DNA from: Loktanella atrilutea
GTDB taxonomy: Bacteria > Pseudomonadota > Alphaproteobacteria > Rhodobacterales > Rhodobacteraceae
NCBI RefSeq assembly: GCF_900128995.1
Contig: NZ_FQUE01000005.1
Location: 62,001 to 126,000 of the forward strand
DNA length: 64,000 nt
Direction of reading: 5' to 3'
A program made the position numbers and the translations under genes. Below, piece after piece: positions 1-10,485 of the stretch. The notes below the pieces were generated by a model. That model was not told the DNA's origin. It ran no database searches and saw only the letters and a program-made list of their open reading frames with translations. Each line of letters starts with the position of its first letter. Position 1 is the stretch's first letter.

Positions 1-1736
1 GTCAGGATGTTGTTGGCGCGCTTGAAGCCCTGGATCAGGTTCTCGCCGTCGTCGGTGTCGAGCGTCGCCTGCAGCGCCCGGGCCCGCTTGACCAGCAGCG
101 TCAGGTCGTCGTTGTTCGGCATGGCGATGCAGGCGTCGATGACGTCGTGCCGGATGCCCTGATCCTTGAGGTAGACCTTCAGGCGGTCGTGGAAGAACGA
201 CAGCAGCGAAGGCGCCCACGGTTTTTCCTCGAATGTTCCACCCATCGGCAACTGCAGATCATTCTCCAGCACCAGCCGGATCACCCCCAGCGCCGCACGG
301 CGCAGCGCGAACGGATCCTTCGACCCTGTCGGCTTCTCGTCGATCGCCCAGAAGCCCGTCAACGTGTCCAGCTTGTCGGCCAGCGCCACGGCGACAGAGA
401 CGGGTGCGGTCGGCACGGCGTCCGAAGGGCCCATCGGCTTCCAATGCTCCTCCGCCGCGGCGGCGACGGCGGCGTCGCGACCGGCGGCTTCGGCGTAATA
501 ACGCCCCATAAGCCCTTGAAGTTCGGGGAATTCCCCGACCATCTCCGACCGCAGGTCAGCCTTGGCGATCTGGGCCGCTTCGAACGCCTGATCCGAGTCG
601 GCGCCGACGACCGGCGCGATCTCGCGCGCCAGCGCCGCGATCCGGTCGATCCGGTCGCGCTGCGATCCCAGCTTGTTGTGGAAGGTCACCGCCGCCAGAC
701 CGTCCAGCCACGGCCCCATCCCCGCCTGCGCCACGCGCAGGTCGTTGTCCCAGAAGAACTTCGCATCCGACAGCCGCGCCGACAGCACCCGCTGGTTGCC
801 GTTCAGGATCGTGGCCCCATCGTCCGCCGTCTCGATATTGGCGACGGTGACGAATCGTTCGATGCGCCCGGTCTTGGGGTTGCGGACCGAGAAAAACTTC
901 TGGTGCTCCTTCATCGAGGTCTGCAGCACCTCTGGCGGCAGGTCGAGGAAGGTCTCGTCGATCCGCCCCATCAGCACGACCGGCCATTCGACCAGCCCCG
1001 CGACCTCGGCCAGCAGGCCGCGATCCTCCACCACCTCCAGCCCGGTAGCAAAAGCCTGCGACGTGGCGTCCTGCCAGATCGCATCGGCGCGCTCGTCCGG
1101 GCGCAGCATGACCTTCGCGCGCTTCAGCTTCGCCTCGTAATCGTCGAAGGATGTTACGGAAAACGCCTCCGGCCCCATGAAGCGGTGGCCGCGTGTCGTG
1201 TTGCCCGACTTGAGGCCGTCGACGTCCAGCGGCACCACTTCTGCCCCGTCATCGCCGACGAGGATGCAAAGGATGGAATGCAGCGGACGCACCCAGCGCA
1301 GGCTGCCAGACCCCCAGCGCATCGACTTGGGCCACGGGAACGTGCGGATCGTCCGTTCCAGCACCTCTGCCACGATATCCGCCGCGGTCCGCCCCGGCCT
1401 GTCGATCATCGCGACGTAGAAGGCGCCCTTCTTGTCCTCGCGCGTTTCCAGCTGATCTACAGTCAGGCCGACGCCGCGCAGGAACCCTTCCAGCGCCTTA
1501 TCCGGCGCGCCGACCTTCGGCCCCTTGCGCTCTTCGCGCTGGCTGCGGCTCTCTGCCGTCAGATCCTCCACCGACAGGGTCAGGCGACGGGGCGTGGCAA
1601 AGGCGGCGGCGGCGGCATAGGTCAGACCCGCCTCGACCAGCCCGTCGGTCACCAGCTTCTTCAGGTCGGCACTGGCCTGCGCCTGCATGCGGGCGGGAAT
1701 TTCTTCAGAGAAGAGTTCGATCAGAAGGTCGGGCAT
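1..1736 (-). CDS. glyS: Glycyl-tRNA synthetase beta subunit (C-terminus beyond window)
   Basis: This is the beta chain of the heterotetrameric bacterial glycyl-tRNA synthetase, which charges tRNA-Gly in the cytoplasm with the GlyQ alpha chain. The N-terminus ([17 protein letters not shown]) is typical of the family. About 578 residues are visible; the family is usually near 690, so the C-terminal anticodon-binding part lies beyond base 1. The start ATG shares its A with the TGA of the upstream membrane-protein gene, implying translational coupling. It is the third gene of a glyQ - membrane protein - glyS operon. Identification rests on the N-terminus, internal family-like sequence and the glyQ context. 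Confidence 0.95.
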   Translation of the reverse strand, partial: MPDLLIELFSEEIPARMQAQASADLKKLVTDGLVEAGLTYAAAAAFATPRRLTLSVEDLTAESRSQREERKGPKVGAPDKALEGFLRGVGLTVDQLETREDKKGAFYVAMIDRPGRTAADIVAEVLERTIRTFPWPKSMRWGSGSLRWVRPLHSILCILVGDDGAEVVPLDVDGLKSGNTTRGHRFMGPEAFSVTSFDDYEAKLKRAKVMLRPDERADAIWQDATSQAFATGLEVVEDRGLLAEVAGLVEWPVVLMGRIDETFLDLPPEVLQTSMKEHQKFFSVRNPKTGRIERFVTVANIETADDGATILNGNQRVLSARLSDAKFFWDNDLRVAQAGMGPWLDGLAAVTFHNKLGSQRDRIDRIAALAREIAPVVGADSDQAFEAAQIAKADLRSEMVGEFPELQGLMGRYYAEAAGRDAAVAAAAEEHWKPMGPSDAVPTAPVSVAVALADKLDTLTGFWAIDEKPTGSKDPFALRRAALGVIRLVLENDLQLPMGGTFEEKPWAPSLLSFFHDRLKVYLKDQGIRHDVIDACIAMPNNDDLTLLVKRARALQATLDTDDGENLIQGFKRANNIL

Positions 1737-2263
1737 CAGCGCGTGCTTTCCGGTGGGGTGGGACAGCCTTCGGGGGCGGGGTTGCCGTCAAAGACGACCT
1801 CGCCGCAGGCGTTGATCTGGTGCCAGGCATAGGCCCGGCCGTCGGGGTAGACGGCGACGATCCGGTCGATGCCGTATTTCACGTCCTTCTGGCCGATGAA
1901 ACCGACGGCGACGCCCGCCTCGAGGTCCGCACCGATCTGTTTCGCATCGAAGCAGTCGAACCAGCCGGGCGCGACGCGCGGCTCTGCGCCGTCGACGATC
2001 TCGTAGGTCTCCGTCAGCATCGCAAGGCTTGCTGGCATGTCATAGCAGGCGCGATAGCGCAGCGGGCTGCTGTTGCTGTCGATGCCGCGAAAGTTGTCGA
2101 AGGCGATGGGCTCGGCCTCGCCGCTGGTCAGGGACACCAGTTCGACAACGGCCTGATCCGCCGGCACCTCGGCATAATAGGCATAGACCTGAAGGTAATA
2201 GAGGGCGACGCCGGCGATGAGGGCGATGATCAAGATGGCACCTATCCAGAGTTTCGCGATCAC
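1736..2263 (-). CDS. DUF6446-like single-pass membrane protein between glyQ and glyS
   Basis: The product is a 175-residue protein of unknown function. Residues 1-27 form one hydrophobic membrane segment ([20 protein letters not shown] region), followed by an approximately 145-residue domain, probably periplasmic, with four cysteines that could pair. I chose the GTG start because it overlaps the glyQ stop (GTGA) and puts the membrane segment at the very N-terminus; the reading frame is open further upstream only as a shadow of glyQ. The stop overlaps the glyS start. Its fixed place between two synthetase subunits suggests coupled expression rather than a shared enzymatic role. It resembles the Rhodobacteraceae DUF6446 family from memory; the function is not known to me. 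Confidence 0.8.
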   Translation of the reverse strand: MIAKLWIGAILIIALIAGVALYYLQVYAYYAEVPADQAVVELVSLTSGEAEPIAFDNFRGIDSNSSPLRYRACYDMPASLAMLTETYEIVDGAEPRVAPGWFDCFDAKQIGADLEAGVAVGFIGQKDVKYGIDRIVAVYPDGRAYAWHQINACGEVVFDGNPAPEGCPTPPESTR

Positions 2264-3180
2264 GCGGCAGCGCCCCCGGCGGGGGTCTGCACGAAGGCAT
2301 CGGCGCAGGCCTTGGCCAAAGCACGCACCCGCCCGATGTAGGCCTGCCGTTCCGTCACGGAAATCACGCCGCGCGCGTCCAGCAGGTTGAACAGATGGCT
2401 GGCCTTGATCGCCTGATCGTAGGCCGGATGCGCCATGCGGATCGTCTTGCCGGTCTTGGGGTCGATGGCGTCCTGACCCAGGATGCTGGCGCATTCCGCC
2501 TCGGCATCCCTGAAATGCTGCAGCAGCGTGTCGGTATCCGCCACGTCGAAGTTCCAGCGCGCGTATTCCTGTTCGGTCTGCAGGAAGATGTCGCCATAGG
2601 TCAGCGGGGTCGGCGCACCGGGGTCGTTGAAGGGCATGTCCATGACGTGATCGACGCCAAGGACATACATCGCCAGCCGCTCCAGCCCATAGGTCAGCTC
2701 TCCTGACACGGGCGAACAGTCGTGGCCGCCGACCTGCTGGAAATAGGTGAACTGCGACACCTCCATGCCGTCACACCAGACCTCCCACCCCAGACCCCAG
2801 GCGCCCAGCGTCGGGCTTTCCCAGTCGTCCTCGACAAAGCGGATGTCGTGCAGGGCGGCGTCGATGCCGATCGCCCGGAGCGACCCGAGATAGAGGTCCT
2901 GCAGGTCCGGCGGGCTTGGCTTGATGATGACCTGATACTGGTAATAGTGATGCAGCCGGTTCGGATTTTCCCCGTAGCGCCCGTCCGTCGGGCGGCGTGA
3001 CGGCTGGACGTAGGCGGCCGCCCAGGGCTTCGATCCCAGCGCGCGCAGGGTGGTGGCCGGGTGGAAGGTGCCGGCGCCGACCTCCATGTCGTAGGGTTGC
3101 AGCATGGCGCAGCCCTGCCCCGCCCAATAGGTCTGAAGCCGCAGGATGATCTCCTGGAAACTGCGCGGTTGGTCGGCCAT
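2260..3180 (-). CDS. glyQ: Glycyl-tRNA synthetase alpha subunit
   Basis: The 306-residue product is the catalytic class II alpha chain of glycyl-tRNA synthetase. The conserved opening ([18 protein letters not shown]), the [15 protein letters not shown] segment near residues 36-50 and the tract around [19 protein letters not shown] are characteristic. The ATG at 3180 matches the family N-terminus; a longer in-frame ATG at 3243 would add 21 residues not typical of GlyQ and would overlap the promoter. It is the first gene of the operon and overlaps the next gene by four bases. A good sigma-70 type promoter sits just upstream. Confidence 0.97.
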   Translation of the reverse strand: MADQPRSFQEIILRLQTYWAGQGCAMLQPYDMEVGAGTFHPATTLRALGSKPWAAAYVQPSRRPTDGRYGENPNRLHHYYQYQVIIKPSPPDLQDLYLGSLRAIGIDAALHDIRFVEDDWESPTLGAWGLGWEVWCDGMEVSQFTYFQQVGGHDCSPVSGELTYGLERLAMYVLGVDHVMDMPFNDPGAPTPLTYGDIFLQTEQEYARWNFDVADTDTLLQHFRDAEAECASILGQDAIDPKTGKTIRMAHPAYDQAIKASHLFNLLDARGVISVTERQAYIGRVRALAKACADAFVQTPAGGAAA

Positions 3181-3205
3181 GTCGCCCCCTGTCAAACGTC
3201 TGCGT

Positions 3206-3234
3206 TGCATAGGCCGGGCGGCGGAAAGGGTCAA
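3206..3234 (-). promoter_or_regulatory. Predicted sigma-70 promoter of the glyQ operon
   Basis: On the minus strand TTGACC and TATGCA are separated by 17 bases and end about 25 bases before the glyQ ATG. Five of six bases match the -35 consensus. This is a match by eye only. Confidence 0.55.
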
Positions 3235-3350
3235 TCGTGCCACAGCCGCTTAATTCAGGCGGGAACACGCCGATTTGTGCTGCAGACCGGGACGGTCCTG
3301 CTAGAAACGCGCGCGACACGACTGTTCCGAATTTCATGGGTATCTGGCTG

Positions 3351-5120
3351 ATGACACGTTCCGCGATCTGGGCAAGTGCCCTTGCACTCACCCTTGCTGC
3401 GCAGGGGGCGGTGGCACAGGTCAGCGGCACCTGGATCCAGCTCGAGGCGCAGCCGACCCAGACCGCCGCCGCCACCCGCGTGCGGGTCTACGCCCAGCGG
3501 GCAGAGGATGTGGCGGGCTTCGCGCTGGGGCGGAGCTGGTATGCCATCGTCGCCGGCCCCTACCCCGACCGGGCGGCGGCGACGGATGCGCTGCGCGATC
3601 TGCGGCAGGCGGGGCTCGCCCCCGGCGATGCCTTCCTGACCAACGGCGAACGCTTCGGCGACCAGTTCTGGCCGGTGGCCGGCGGCACCCCCGCCCCCCA
3701 GAGGGCAGAGCCCGAGGCGCCTGCGCCGGACGCGCCGCAGACCGTCACCGTGACGACGCCCGAGGCGGCCGCGCCGCAAACCGCGCCCGCGATCCCCGAA
3801 GAAAGCCTGCAGGACGCCCGCGTGTCCGAACAGGCCCTGTCCCAGCCCCAGAAAGAGCAGTTGCAGACCGCTCTCGGCTGGGCGGGCTTCTATGATGCAG
3901 AGATCGACGGCGCCTTCGGCCGCGGCACCCGCACCGCGATGGAAGCGTGGCAACTGGCGCAGGGCTTCGCCCCCACCGGCGTGCTGACCACGGCGCAGCG
4001 CGCGCAGCTGGTCGGCGCCTACAATGCCGTGCTGGACGGGATGAACCTGCAACTGGTCCGCGACACCGCCGCCGGGGTCGAGGTCATGATCCCCACCGGC
4101 GCCGTCAGCTTCACCGGCTACGAGCCGCCCTTCGCCCGTTACGGCGCCAAGGGCGATGTCCCCGCACAGGTGCTGCTGATCAGTCAGGAGGGCGACCAGA
4201 ACCGGCTCTTCGGCCTTTACGAGATCCTGCAGACGCTGAAGATCTTTCCACCCGAGGGCGAACGCACCCGCCGCGACGACAGTTTCGAGATCGCGGGCAG
4301 CAATGACGAGGTGCAGTCCTACGTCACCGCCCGGCTGGCGGACGGGCAGATCAAGGGCTTCGCACTGGTCTGGCCCGCTGGCGACAGCGGCCGCTTCGAC
4401 CGCCTGCGGGCGGAAATGCAGGCCAGCTTTGCCGTGACCGAAGGCGTGCTCGACCCCGCCATCGCGCGCCCGGACGAGGATCAGGCCATCGACCTCGTGG
4501 CCGGGTTGCAGATCCGCAAGCCGAAGGCGACGCGCACCGGCTTCTACATCGACGCCACGGGGCGCGTGCTGACCGACGCGGCGGCCCTCGGCGCCTGCGA
4601 CGAAATCACCATCGACGGCAGCCATACCGCCACGACGACCCATGTGGACGCGGACCTTGGCATCGCCGTGCTGACCCCCGACGACCGCCTGTCGCCGCAA
4701 TCCGTCGCCGCCTTCCAGACGCAGATGCCCCGCATCCAGACAGAGATCGCCGTCGCGGGCTTTCCCTACGGCGGCGTGCTGGTGACGCCGACGCTGACCT
4801 TCGGCCGCCTCGCCGACATCCGCGGCCTGAACGGAGAGGACACGATCAAGCGTCTGACCCTGACGGCACAGGCCGGTGACGCGGGCGGGCCGGTCTTCGA
4901 CAACGGCGGCGCCGTGCTGGGCATGCTGCTGCCCAACACGCCCCGGGGCGGGCAGGTCCTGCCCCCCGACGTCAGCTTCCTGCTGGACGCCGGCACCATC
5001 GTCAGCGCCCTGTCGGACGCCGGGATCACGGCCACGACGACCGACACCCTCGCCTTCATGCCCCCTGAAACCCTGACTCTGCGGGCCGCCGAAAGCACCG
5101 TGCTGGTCAGTTGCTGGTAA
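3351..5120 (+). CDS. Secreted SPOR-like / peptidoglycan-binding / trypsin-fold pseudo-protease
   Basis: The 589-residue product has a signal peptide (residues 1-22, ending AVAQ), a SPOR-like segment (about 25-95), a proline/alanine-rich linker, a PG_binding_1 type repeat (about 155-225, with DAEIDGAFGRGTRTAMEAWQ), a middle domain, and a C-terminal HtrA/trypsin-like fold (about 385-560). The expected catalytic His sits in VLTDAAAL and is Ala411; the Asp is kept (DADLG, Asp435); the nucleophile motif reads GDAGGPV with Ala511 in place of Ser. It is therefore probably not a working serine protease but a periplasmic cell-wall-binding protein. An in-frame ATG at 3336 is an alternative start; neither has a strong ribosome site. 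Confidence 0.8.
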   Translation: MTRSAIWASALALTLAAQGAVAQVSGTWIQLEAQPTQTAAATRVRVYAQRAEDVAGFALGRSWYAIVAGPYPDRAAATDALRDLRQAGLAPGDAFLTNGERFGDQFWPVAGGTPAPQRAEPEAPAPDAPQTVTVTTPEAAAPQTAPAIPEESLQDARVSEQALSQPQKEQLQTALGWAGFYDAEIDGAFGRGTRTAMEAWQLAQGFAPTGVLTTAQRAQLVGAYNAVLDGMNLQLVRDTAAGVEVMIPTGAVSFTGYEPPFARYGAKGDVPAQVLLISQEGDQNRLFGLYEILQTLKIFPPEGERTRRDDSFEIAGSNDEVQSYVTARLADGQIKGFALVWPAGDSGRFDRLRAEMQASFAVTEGVLDPAIARPDEDQAIDLVAGLQIRKPKATRTGFYIDATGRVLTDAAALGACDEITIDGSHTATTTHVDADLGIAVLTPDDRLSPQSVAAFQTQMPRIQTEIAVAGFPYGGVLVTPTLTFGRLADIRGLNGEDTIKRLTLTAQAGDAGGPVFDNGGAVLGMLLPNTPRGGQVLPPDVSFLLDAGTIVSALSDAGITATTTDTLAFMPPETLTLRAAESTVLVSCW

Positions 5121-5249
5121 CGGCCGCCGCTGACCCTGTGTCGGAACCCTGTCCTGCACGACACGGGCAGTCCGGCCGCATCCGCGAAGCCATATCTTCA
5201 CCATTGACCGTCAGACTGGCGCCCGGACGGGAATCGCGAAAGCCGGCAC

Positions 5250-5356
5250 ATGAACAGGATCGGGACCGGCACCAGACCGCGGGATGACGCCCCGGCGGAC
5301 GTGCTGGACATGCTTCAGACATCGGTTGCCCTCATCGGCATCTACGACGCGCATCT
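5250..5356 (+). pseudogene. Remnant of the PAS-domain start of a PAS-GGDEF gene
   Basis: From the ATG at 5250 the frame encodes a sequence that looks like the opening of a PAS sensor (VLDMLQTSVALIGIYDAHL). It then loses sense: the matching end of a PAS domain (VTETMRDDGWIIYVGTDVT) follows immediately but in another frame. Most of the PAS core is missing. The simplest reading is an internal out-of-frame deletion around 5354-5360 that separated the original start from the downstream GGDEF domain. Confidence 0.6.
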
Positions 5357-5991
5357 GGGTGACGGAAACCATGCGCGACGACGGCTGGATCATCTACGTC
5401 GGCACCGACGTCACGCAGCTGAACGCCTCCGAACGGCATCTGCGCCTGGCTCGCGACGCCCTGCTCCGCCAATCCGCCACCGACGATCTGACGGGCGTGT
5501 CGAACCGCCGCCACATCCTCGCCCGGTTGCAGGAGGTTCTGGATTCGGCGCAGGACGGCTGGGCCTGCGTCCTCGACATCGACCACTTCAAGCGGATCAA
5601 CGATAGCTACGGCCACCAGACCGGCGACGACGTCCTCGTCAGGTTCGCGCGGGCGGTGCGCGGGACCATCCGGCTCAGGGATGCCTTCGGCCGTGTCGGA
5701 GGAGAGGAGTTCCTGATCCTCTTCGCCACCCCGCACCTGTCAGAGGCGTCCACTGCGCTGCAGCGGATCCGCGACGCGCTGACCGCCGAGACGATTGGCC
5801 TGCCCGACGTGACACTTACGGTGTCCGGCGGTCTGACCGCCATCGCCGTCGGGGACACGCAGGCCCAGATCCTGCGACGGGCCGATCTGGCGCTGTACTG
5901 CGCCAAGCAGAACGGGCGCAACCAGATCAGGCTGGCGCTGGCCGACGACCCGCCGTCCGATCCGCTGCTTCTGTCAGAGGCGCGGCGCTAG
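5284..5991 (+). CDS. GGDEF diguanylate cyclase domain, N-terminally damaged
   Basis: The C-terminal 170 residues form a complete GGDEF domain that would make cyclic di-GMP from two GTP. The active-site motif is GGEEF; the substrate segment DIDHFKRINDSYGHQTGDD is intact, and an RxxD inhibitory I-site (RLRD) lies five residues before GGEEF. The front of the frame from 5284 (MTPRRTCWTCF) is an out-of-frame reading of the PAS remnant, so the true usable start may be the ATG at 5371 (MRDDGW). A short helix typical of the PAS-GGDEF linker precedes DDLTGVSNRR. The gene converges on trkH. Whether it is still expressed is uncertain. Confidence 0.7.
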   Translation: MTPRRTCWTCFRHRLPSSASTTRIWVTETMRDDGWIIYVGTDVTQLNASERHLRLARDALLRQSATDDLTGVSNRRHILARLQEVLDSAQDGWACVLDIDHFKRINDSYGHQTGDDVLVRFARAVRGTIRLRDAFGRVGGEEFLILFATPHLSEASTALQRIRDALTAETIGLPDVTLTVSGGLTAIAVGDTQAQILRRADLALYCAKQNGRNQIRLALADDPPSDPLLLSEARR

Positions 5992-6009
5992 CCCGGTCCA
6001 TCCGGCCGG

Positions 6010-7458
6010 TCACTCCCGCCAGAACCGGGGCGTCAGGATGACCAGCACGACCATGATCTCCAGCCTGCCGATCCACATGGCGGCGGCCAGCAGCCACTTG
6101 GCGGTGTCGTTGATCGGCTCGAAGTTGCCAGCCGGGCCGATCACGTTGCCAAGGCCGGGGCCGACATTGGCCATCGCCGTCGCCGCCCCGCTGACGGAGG
6201 TGATGAAATCCAGCCCCGTCAGCCCCAGCAGCACCGAAAACAGCCCCAGCAGCAGGATGAAGGCCACGAAGATCGCCATGACCGAATTCATGACGTCCTG
6301 CCCCACCGGCCGCCCGTCGAAGCGGGGGACGAAGATGCCGTGCGGCGAATGGATCGTCCTGATCTGCGCCTTCAGCGAGGCAAAGAGCAGCTGGTAGCGG
6401 AACACCTTCAGCGAACAGGCGGTGGACCCGGCGCAGCCGCCGATCAGCCCGATGAAGAAGAACATGACCACCGGGAAGGTGCCCCATGCCATGTAGTTCG
6501 CGCTGGCGTATCCGGTGCCGGAGATGATCGAGACGACGTTGAACAGCGACTCGCGCAGGGCAACCTCTGTCACGGCGCCTTCGCGGCCCCAGACCCAGAC
6601 GGTGATCATCAGCACGCAGAACACGATGATGCCGACGAAGGTCCCGATCTGGCTGTCCCGAAAGAACGGCCGCGCCGACCCGTTCAGCATCTGGACGTAA
6701 CGGACGAAGGGCAGTGCCGCGCTGAACATGAAGAAGGCGCCGACATAATGGATGCCCGCGCCGTAGATGCCGAAGGACGCATCCGTATTCGCCATGCCGC
6801 CGGTGGACAGGGTCGTCATCGCATGCACCACAGCATCGAAGGCGGGCATCCCCAGCGCGTTGTAGGTCAGCCCGCAGGCGATCGTCAGCCCGACGTAGAT
6901 GACGGATATGCTGGACGCGATCTGCCCGGCGCGGGGCAGGATCTTGCCCATCGTCTCGAAGGATTCGGACCGGAAGATCTGCATGCCGCCGACCCGCAGT
7001 TCCGGCAGGAAGACCATCGCGACGACGATGATCCCGATGCCGCCCAGCCACTGCAGCGTGCCGCGCCACAGCTTGATGCCCGCCGGCAGCGCCTCCAGCC
7101 CGCCCAGCACCGTGGCGCCGGTCGTGGTCAGACCCGACATCGCCTCGAAATAGGCGTCGGTGAAGTTGCAGTTCGTGGCGCCGATGATGAAGGGAATCGC
7201 GCCGAAGACCGGCAGCGTCACCCAGATGGTCGAGGTCAGCAGAAAGGTCTGCCGCACGGTCAGCCCGGTGCCCACGCCGTTCGCACAGGCCATCGCCAGC
7301 AACCCGCCGGTCAGCATCGTCACGATCGAAGCCTCGAGGAAGATCGGCCAGTGCCCGTTTCCGGCCAGCAGGTCGGCGGCGAAGGACGGAATCATCGTGA
7401 CCCCGAGCGTGGCCACCAGCAGGCCGATCACGTATCCGACGGGGCGCAGGTCAATCAT
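6010..7458 (-). CDS. trkH: TrkH-family potassium uptake channel subunit
   Basis: The 482-residue multi-spanning inner-membrane protein forms the potassium pathway of a Trk system. The four selectivity-filter loops can be seen in order: GLTTTGATV (about 107-115), TLSTGGMANTD, SGTGYASANY and ANVGPGLGN. I chose the ATG at 7458 because it opens directly into the first membrane segment; the longer frame to 7503 adds a polar, non-family stretch. The TrkA NAD-binding regulator is not in this window, so the partner must be encoded elsewhere. The gene appears monocistronic, convergent with the GGDEF gene and followed upstream on the same strand by folE2. Confidence 0.93.
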   Translation of the reverse strand: MIDLRPVGYVIGLLVATLGVTMIPSFAADLLAGNGHWPIFLEASIVTMLTGGLLAMACANGVGTGLTVRQTFLLTSTIWVTLPVFGAIPFIIGATNCNFTDAYFEAMSGLTTTGATVLGGLEALPAGIKLWRGTLQWLGGIGIIVVAMVFLPELRVGGMQIFRSESFETMGKILPRAGQIASSISVIYVGLTIACGLTYNALGMPAFDAVVHAMTTLSTGGMANTDASFGIYGAGIHYVGAFFMFSAALPFVRYVQMLNGSARPFFRDSQIGTFVGIIVFCVLMITVWVWGREGAVTEVALRESLFNVVSIISGTGYASANYMAWGTFPVVMFFFIGLIGGCAGSTACSLKVFRYQLLFASLKAQIRTIHSPHGIFVPRFDGRPVGQDVMNSVMAIFVAFILLLGLFSVLLGLTGLDFITSVSGAATAMANVGPGLGNVIGPAGNFEPINDTAKWLLAAAMWIGRLEIMVVLVILTPRFWRE

Positions 7459-7515
7459 CGCGCTTGCGTGCCCCGCAGCCGTCGTGCTGTCAAGCGGCGG
7501 CATCGCCCCCGCGCG

Positions 7516-8619
<1,104 letters not shown>

Positions 8620-8723
8620 GACGGCGGACCCCTTGTGCGGTGTTGAAGCCCTTAGATGGGGCGCGCGCATCCGTTTTCCAATTTTATTGATTCAGTTTAA
8701 CGAAATGTTGCGGCTGTCGCGTG

Positions 8724-8736
8724 TGACATAGTGTCA
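8724..8736. promoter_or_regulatory. Small inverted repeat upstream of folE2
   Basis: TGACA and TGTCA flank TAG, giving a perfect five-base inverted repeat in the 149-base gap between the GNAT gene and folE2. It lies beyond an AT-rich tract (about 8672-8710) that could hold the folE2 promoter. No regulator can be assigned. Confidence 0.25.
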
Positions 8737-8768
8737 GGCCCCCATCCTGCCCTGCCGGCACCGCCGGA

Positions 8769-9251
8769 TCAACCGCCCGGTGGCGGCAGGTCGTAGGCCA
8801 TCAGCGTTGTGACGATGGCCGCCGCCCCGGTGCCGCGCGTCCTCTGGCCCGTCTCATTCCAGCCCTGTCGGCGAAAGAACGTCCGGCTTTGCGCGCTGGC
8901 CTCGACCGTCAGCCGCGCCACGGGGCGACCTGTCAGCTCTGCCAGCAGATGCCGGTAAAGCGCAAAGGCCAGCCCCCGCCCGATCTGCGCCGGGTCCACG
9001 AACAGCAGGTCGATGTGATGCCCGTCCGAAAGGCTCAGGAACCCTGCCGGAACCCCGTCCACGCGGGCGACCCATGTGTCAAGCCCCGCAAGGCGGTCGG
9101 CATAGGCCTCTGCCGACCGGACCTCTGGCGCCCAATCCGCCAGTTGCACCGGCGTGTAGTGGCCCGCCGCGCCGATCCGCACCGCGCGGTAGAAGATCGA
9201 CGCCAGCGCCCCCGCATCCGCCACGTCGTAAGGGCGGATGCAGGGTGTCAT
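8769..9251 (-). CDS. GNAT-family N-acetyltransferase
   Basis: The 160-residue cytoplasmic protein is a predicted acetyl-CoA-dependent acetyltransferase of unknown substrate. The N-terminal part (IRPYDVADAGALASIFYRAV) and the HHIDLLFVDPAQIGRGLAFALYRHL stretch (about 80-105), with its Q/RxxGxG-like acetyl-CoA loop, fit the GNAT fold. The start ATG at 9251 shares a base with the metZ stop, so it is probably the second gene of the metZ transcript and so under the SAM-II riboswitch as well. The link to methionine metabolism is only positional. Confidence 0.82.
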   Translation of the reverse strand: MTPCIRPYDVADAGALASIFYRAVRIGAAGHYTPVQLADWAPEVRSAEAYADRLAGLDTWVARVDGVPAGFLSLSDGHHIDLLFVDPAQIGRGLAFALYRHLLAELTGRPVARLTVEASAQSRTFFRRQGWNETGQRTRGTGAAAIVTTLMAYDLPPPGG

Positions 9252-10426
9252 CAGGCGACGTCCAGCGCCGCCAGCAGGTCGGCCAGCAGGTCGTCCGCAT
9301 CCTCCAGCCCCACCGACAGGCGGATCAGGCCGGGCGTGATGCCCAGATGCGCCTTCTGGTCGTCGGGCAGGCGCTGGTGCGTGGTGGACGCAGGCGGCGT
9401 CGCGATGGATTTCGCATCGCCGAGGTTGTTCGAGATCAGGAAGATCTCCAGCGCGTTCAGCAGCCGGAACGACGCCTCCTGCGATCCGGTGTCGATCGAC
9501 AGCACCGTGCCGCCGCAGCCCATCTGCGCCATGCAGACCGCGTGTTGCGGGTGGCTTTCCAGCGCCGGATAGATCACGCGGGTCAGCTTCGGGTGGCCTT
9601 CCAGCCCCTTGGCGATATGCAGCGCGCTCGCGGTCTGGGCGCGCACCCGCAGGTCCATGTGCTCCAGCCCCTTGACCAGCATCCACGCGGTGAAGGGCGA
9701 CATGCTGCCGCCGGTGTGCTTCATGTAGGGCTCGACCGTGCCGCGGATGAACTCTTTCGACCCCAGGATCACGCCCGCCAGTGCCCGGCCCTGCCCGTCG
9801 ATGTGCTTGGTCGCGGAATAGATCACCGCGTCCGCGCCCAGCTCGAACGCGCGGGAATAGACCGGCGTGGCAAAGACGTTGTCGACCATGACCATCGCGC
9901 CCTGCGCATGGGCCAGATCGGCGATCGCCCTGATGTCGGCCACTTCCAGCGCGGGGTTCGAGATGCTTTCGAAGAACGCGATCTTCGTATCCGGGCGCAG
10001 CGCCGCCTTCCACTGGTCCAGATCGGTGCCGTCGACGAAAGTGACCTCGACGCCGAAGCGGGTCAGCACCTCTTCCAGCACGTAAAGGCAGGACCCGAAC
10101 AGCGCCCGCGCGCTCACCACATGGTCGCCCGCCTTCAGCACGCTCATCAGCGCGCCCGACACGGCGGCCATGCCGGATGCCGTGGCAAAGGCATCCTCCG
10201 CCCCCTCGATCGCGGCGATCCGGTCCTCGAACATTGCGGTGGTGGGGTTGCCGTAGCGGGCATAGATGAACTCGTCGTCGCCCGCCTTGAGGAACCGCTG
10301 CTGCGCGTCCTCTGCCGTATCATAGACGAATCCCTGCGTCAGGAAGATCGCCTCGGACACCTCGCCCCACTGACTGCGGCGGGTGCCGGCGTGGACGGCC
10401 TTGGTGCGCTTGTTCCATTCGGTCAT
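9251..10426 (-). CDS. metZ: O-succinylhomoserine sulfhydrylase
   Basis: The 391-residue PLP enzyme of the Cys/Met metabolism family adds sulfide to O-succinyl- (or O-acetyl-) homoserine, making homocysteine for methionine. The YARYGNPTT segment, GGSMSPFTAW segment and PLP lysine in SATKHIDGQGR (Lys207) are present. The ATG at 10426 matches the family start and leaves a structured leader of about 120 bases; the longer frame to 10522 is a reading through the riboswitch and is rejected. A SAM-II aptamer and intrinsic terminator in that leader support the methionine-pathway role over cystathionine gamma-synthase or MetY alternatives. Confidence 0.92.
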   Translation of the reverse strand: MTEWNKRTKAVHAGTRRSQWGEVSEAIFLTQGFVYDTAEDAQQRFLKAGDDEFIYARYGNPTTAMFEDRIAAIEGAEDAFATASGMAAVSGALMSVLKAGDHVVSARALFGSCLYVLEEVLTRFGVEVTFVDGTDLDQWKAALRPDTKIAFFESISNPALEVADIRAIADLAHAQGAMVMVDNVFATPVYSRAFELGADAVIYSATKHIDGQGRALAGVILGSKEFIRGTVEPYMKHTGGSMSPFTAWMLVKGLEHMDLRVRAQTASALHIAKGLEGHPKLTRVIYPALESHPQHAVCMAQMGCGGTVLSIDTGSQEASFRLLNALEIFLISNNLGDAKSIATPPASTTHQRLPDDQKAHLGITPGLIRLSVGLEDADDLLADLLAALDVA

Positions 10427-10445
10427 GGCGTGTCCTTTCGGGACA

Positions 10446-10476
10446 AAGAAAAACCCCGACGCCACGGGCATCGGGG
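10446..10476 (-). terminator. Intrinsic terminator in the metZ leader
   Basis: On the minus strand a ten-pair stem (CCCCGATGCC / GGCGTCGGGG, one G-U pair, three-base loop, stem at 10454-10476) is followed by TTTTTCTTT. It lies between the SAM-II aptamer and the metZ start, which is the expected place for SAM-controlled premature termination. Confidence 0.85.
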
Positions 10477-10485
10477 CAGACCCCT

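Noticed and set aside
147-1832. A 561-codon plus-strand frame opposite glyS
   Set aside because: Antisense shadow in GC-rich DNA; the minus strand encodes a clear GlyS.
8620-8768. Zur operator for folE2
   Set aside because: No Zur-like palindrome was seen in the gap; only an AT-rich tract and a short TGACA/TGTCA repeat.
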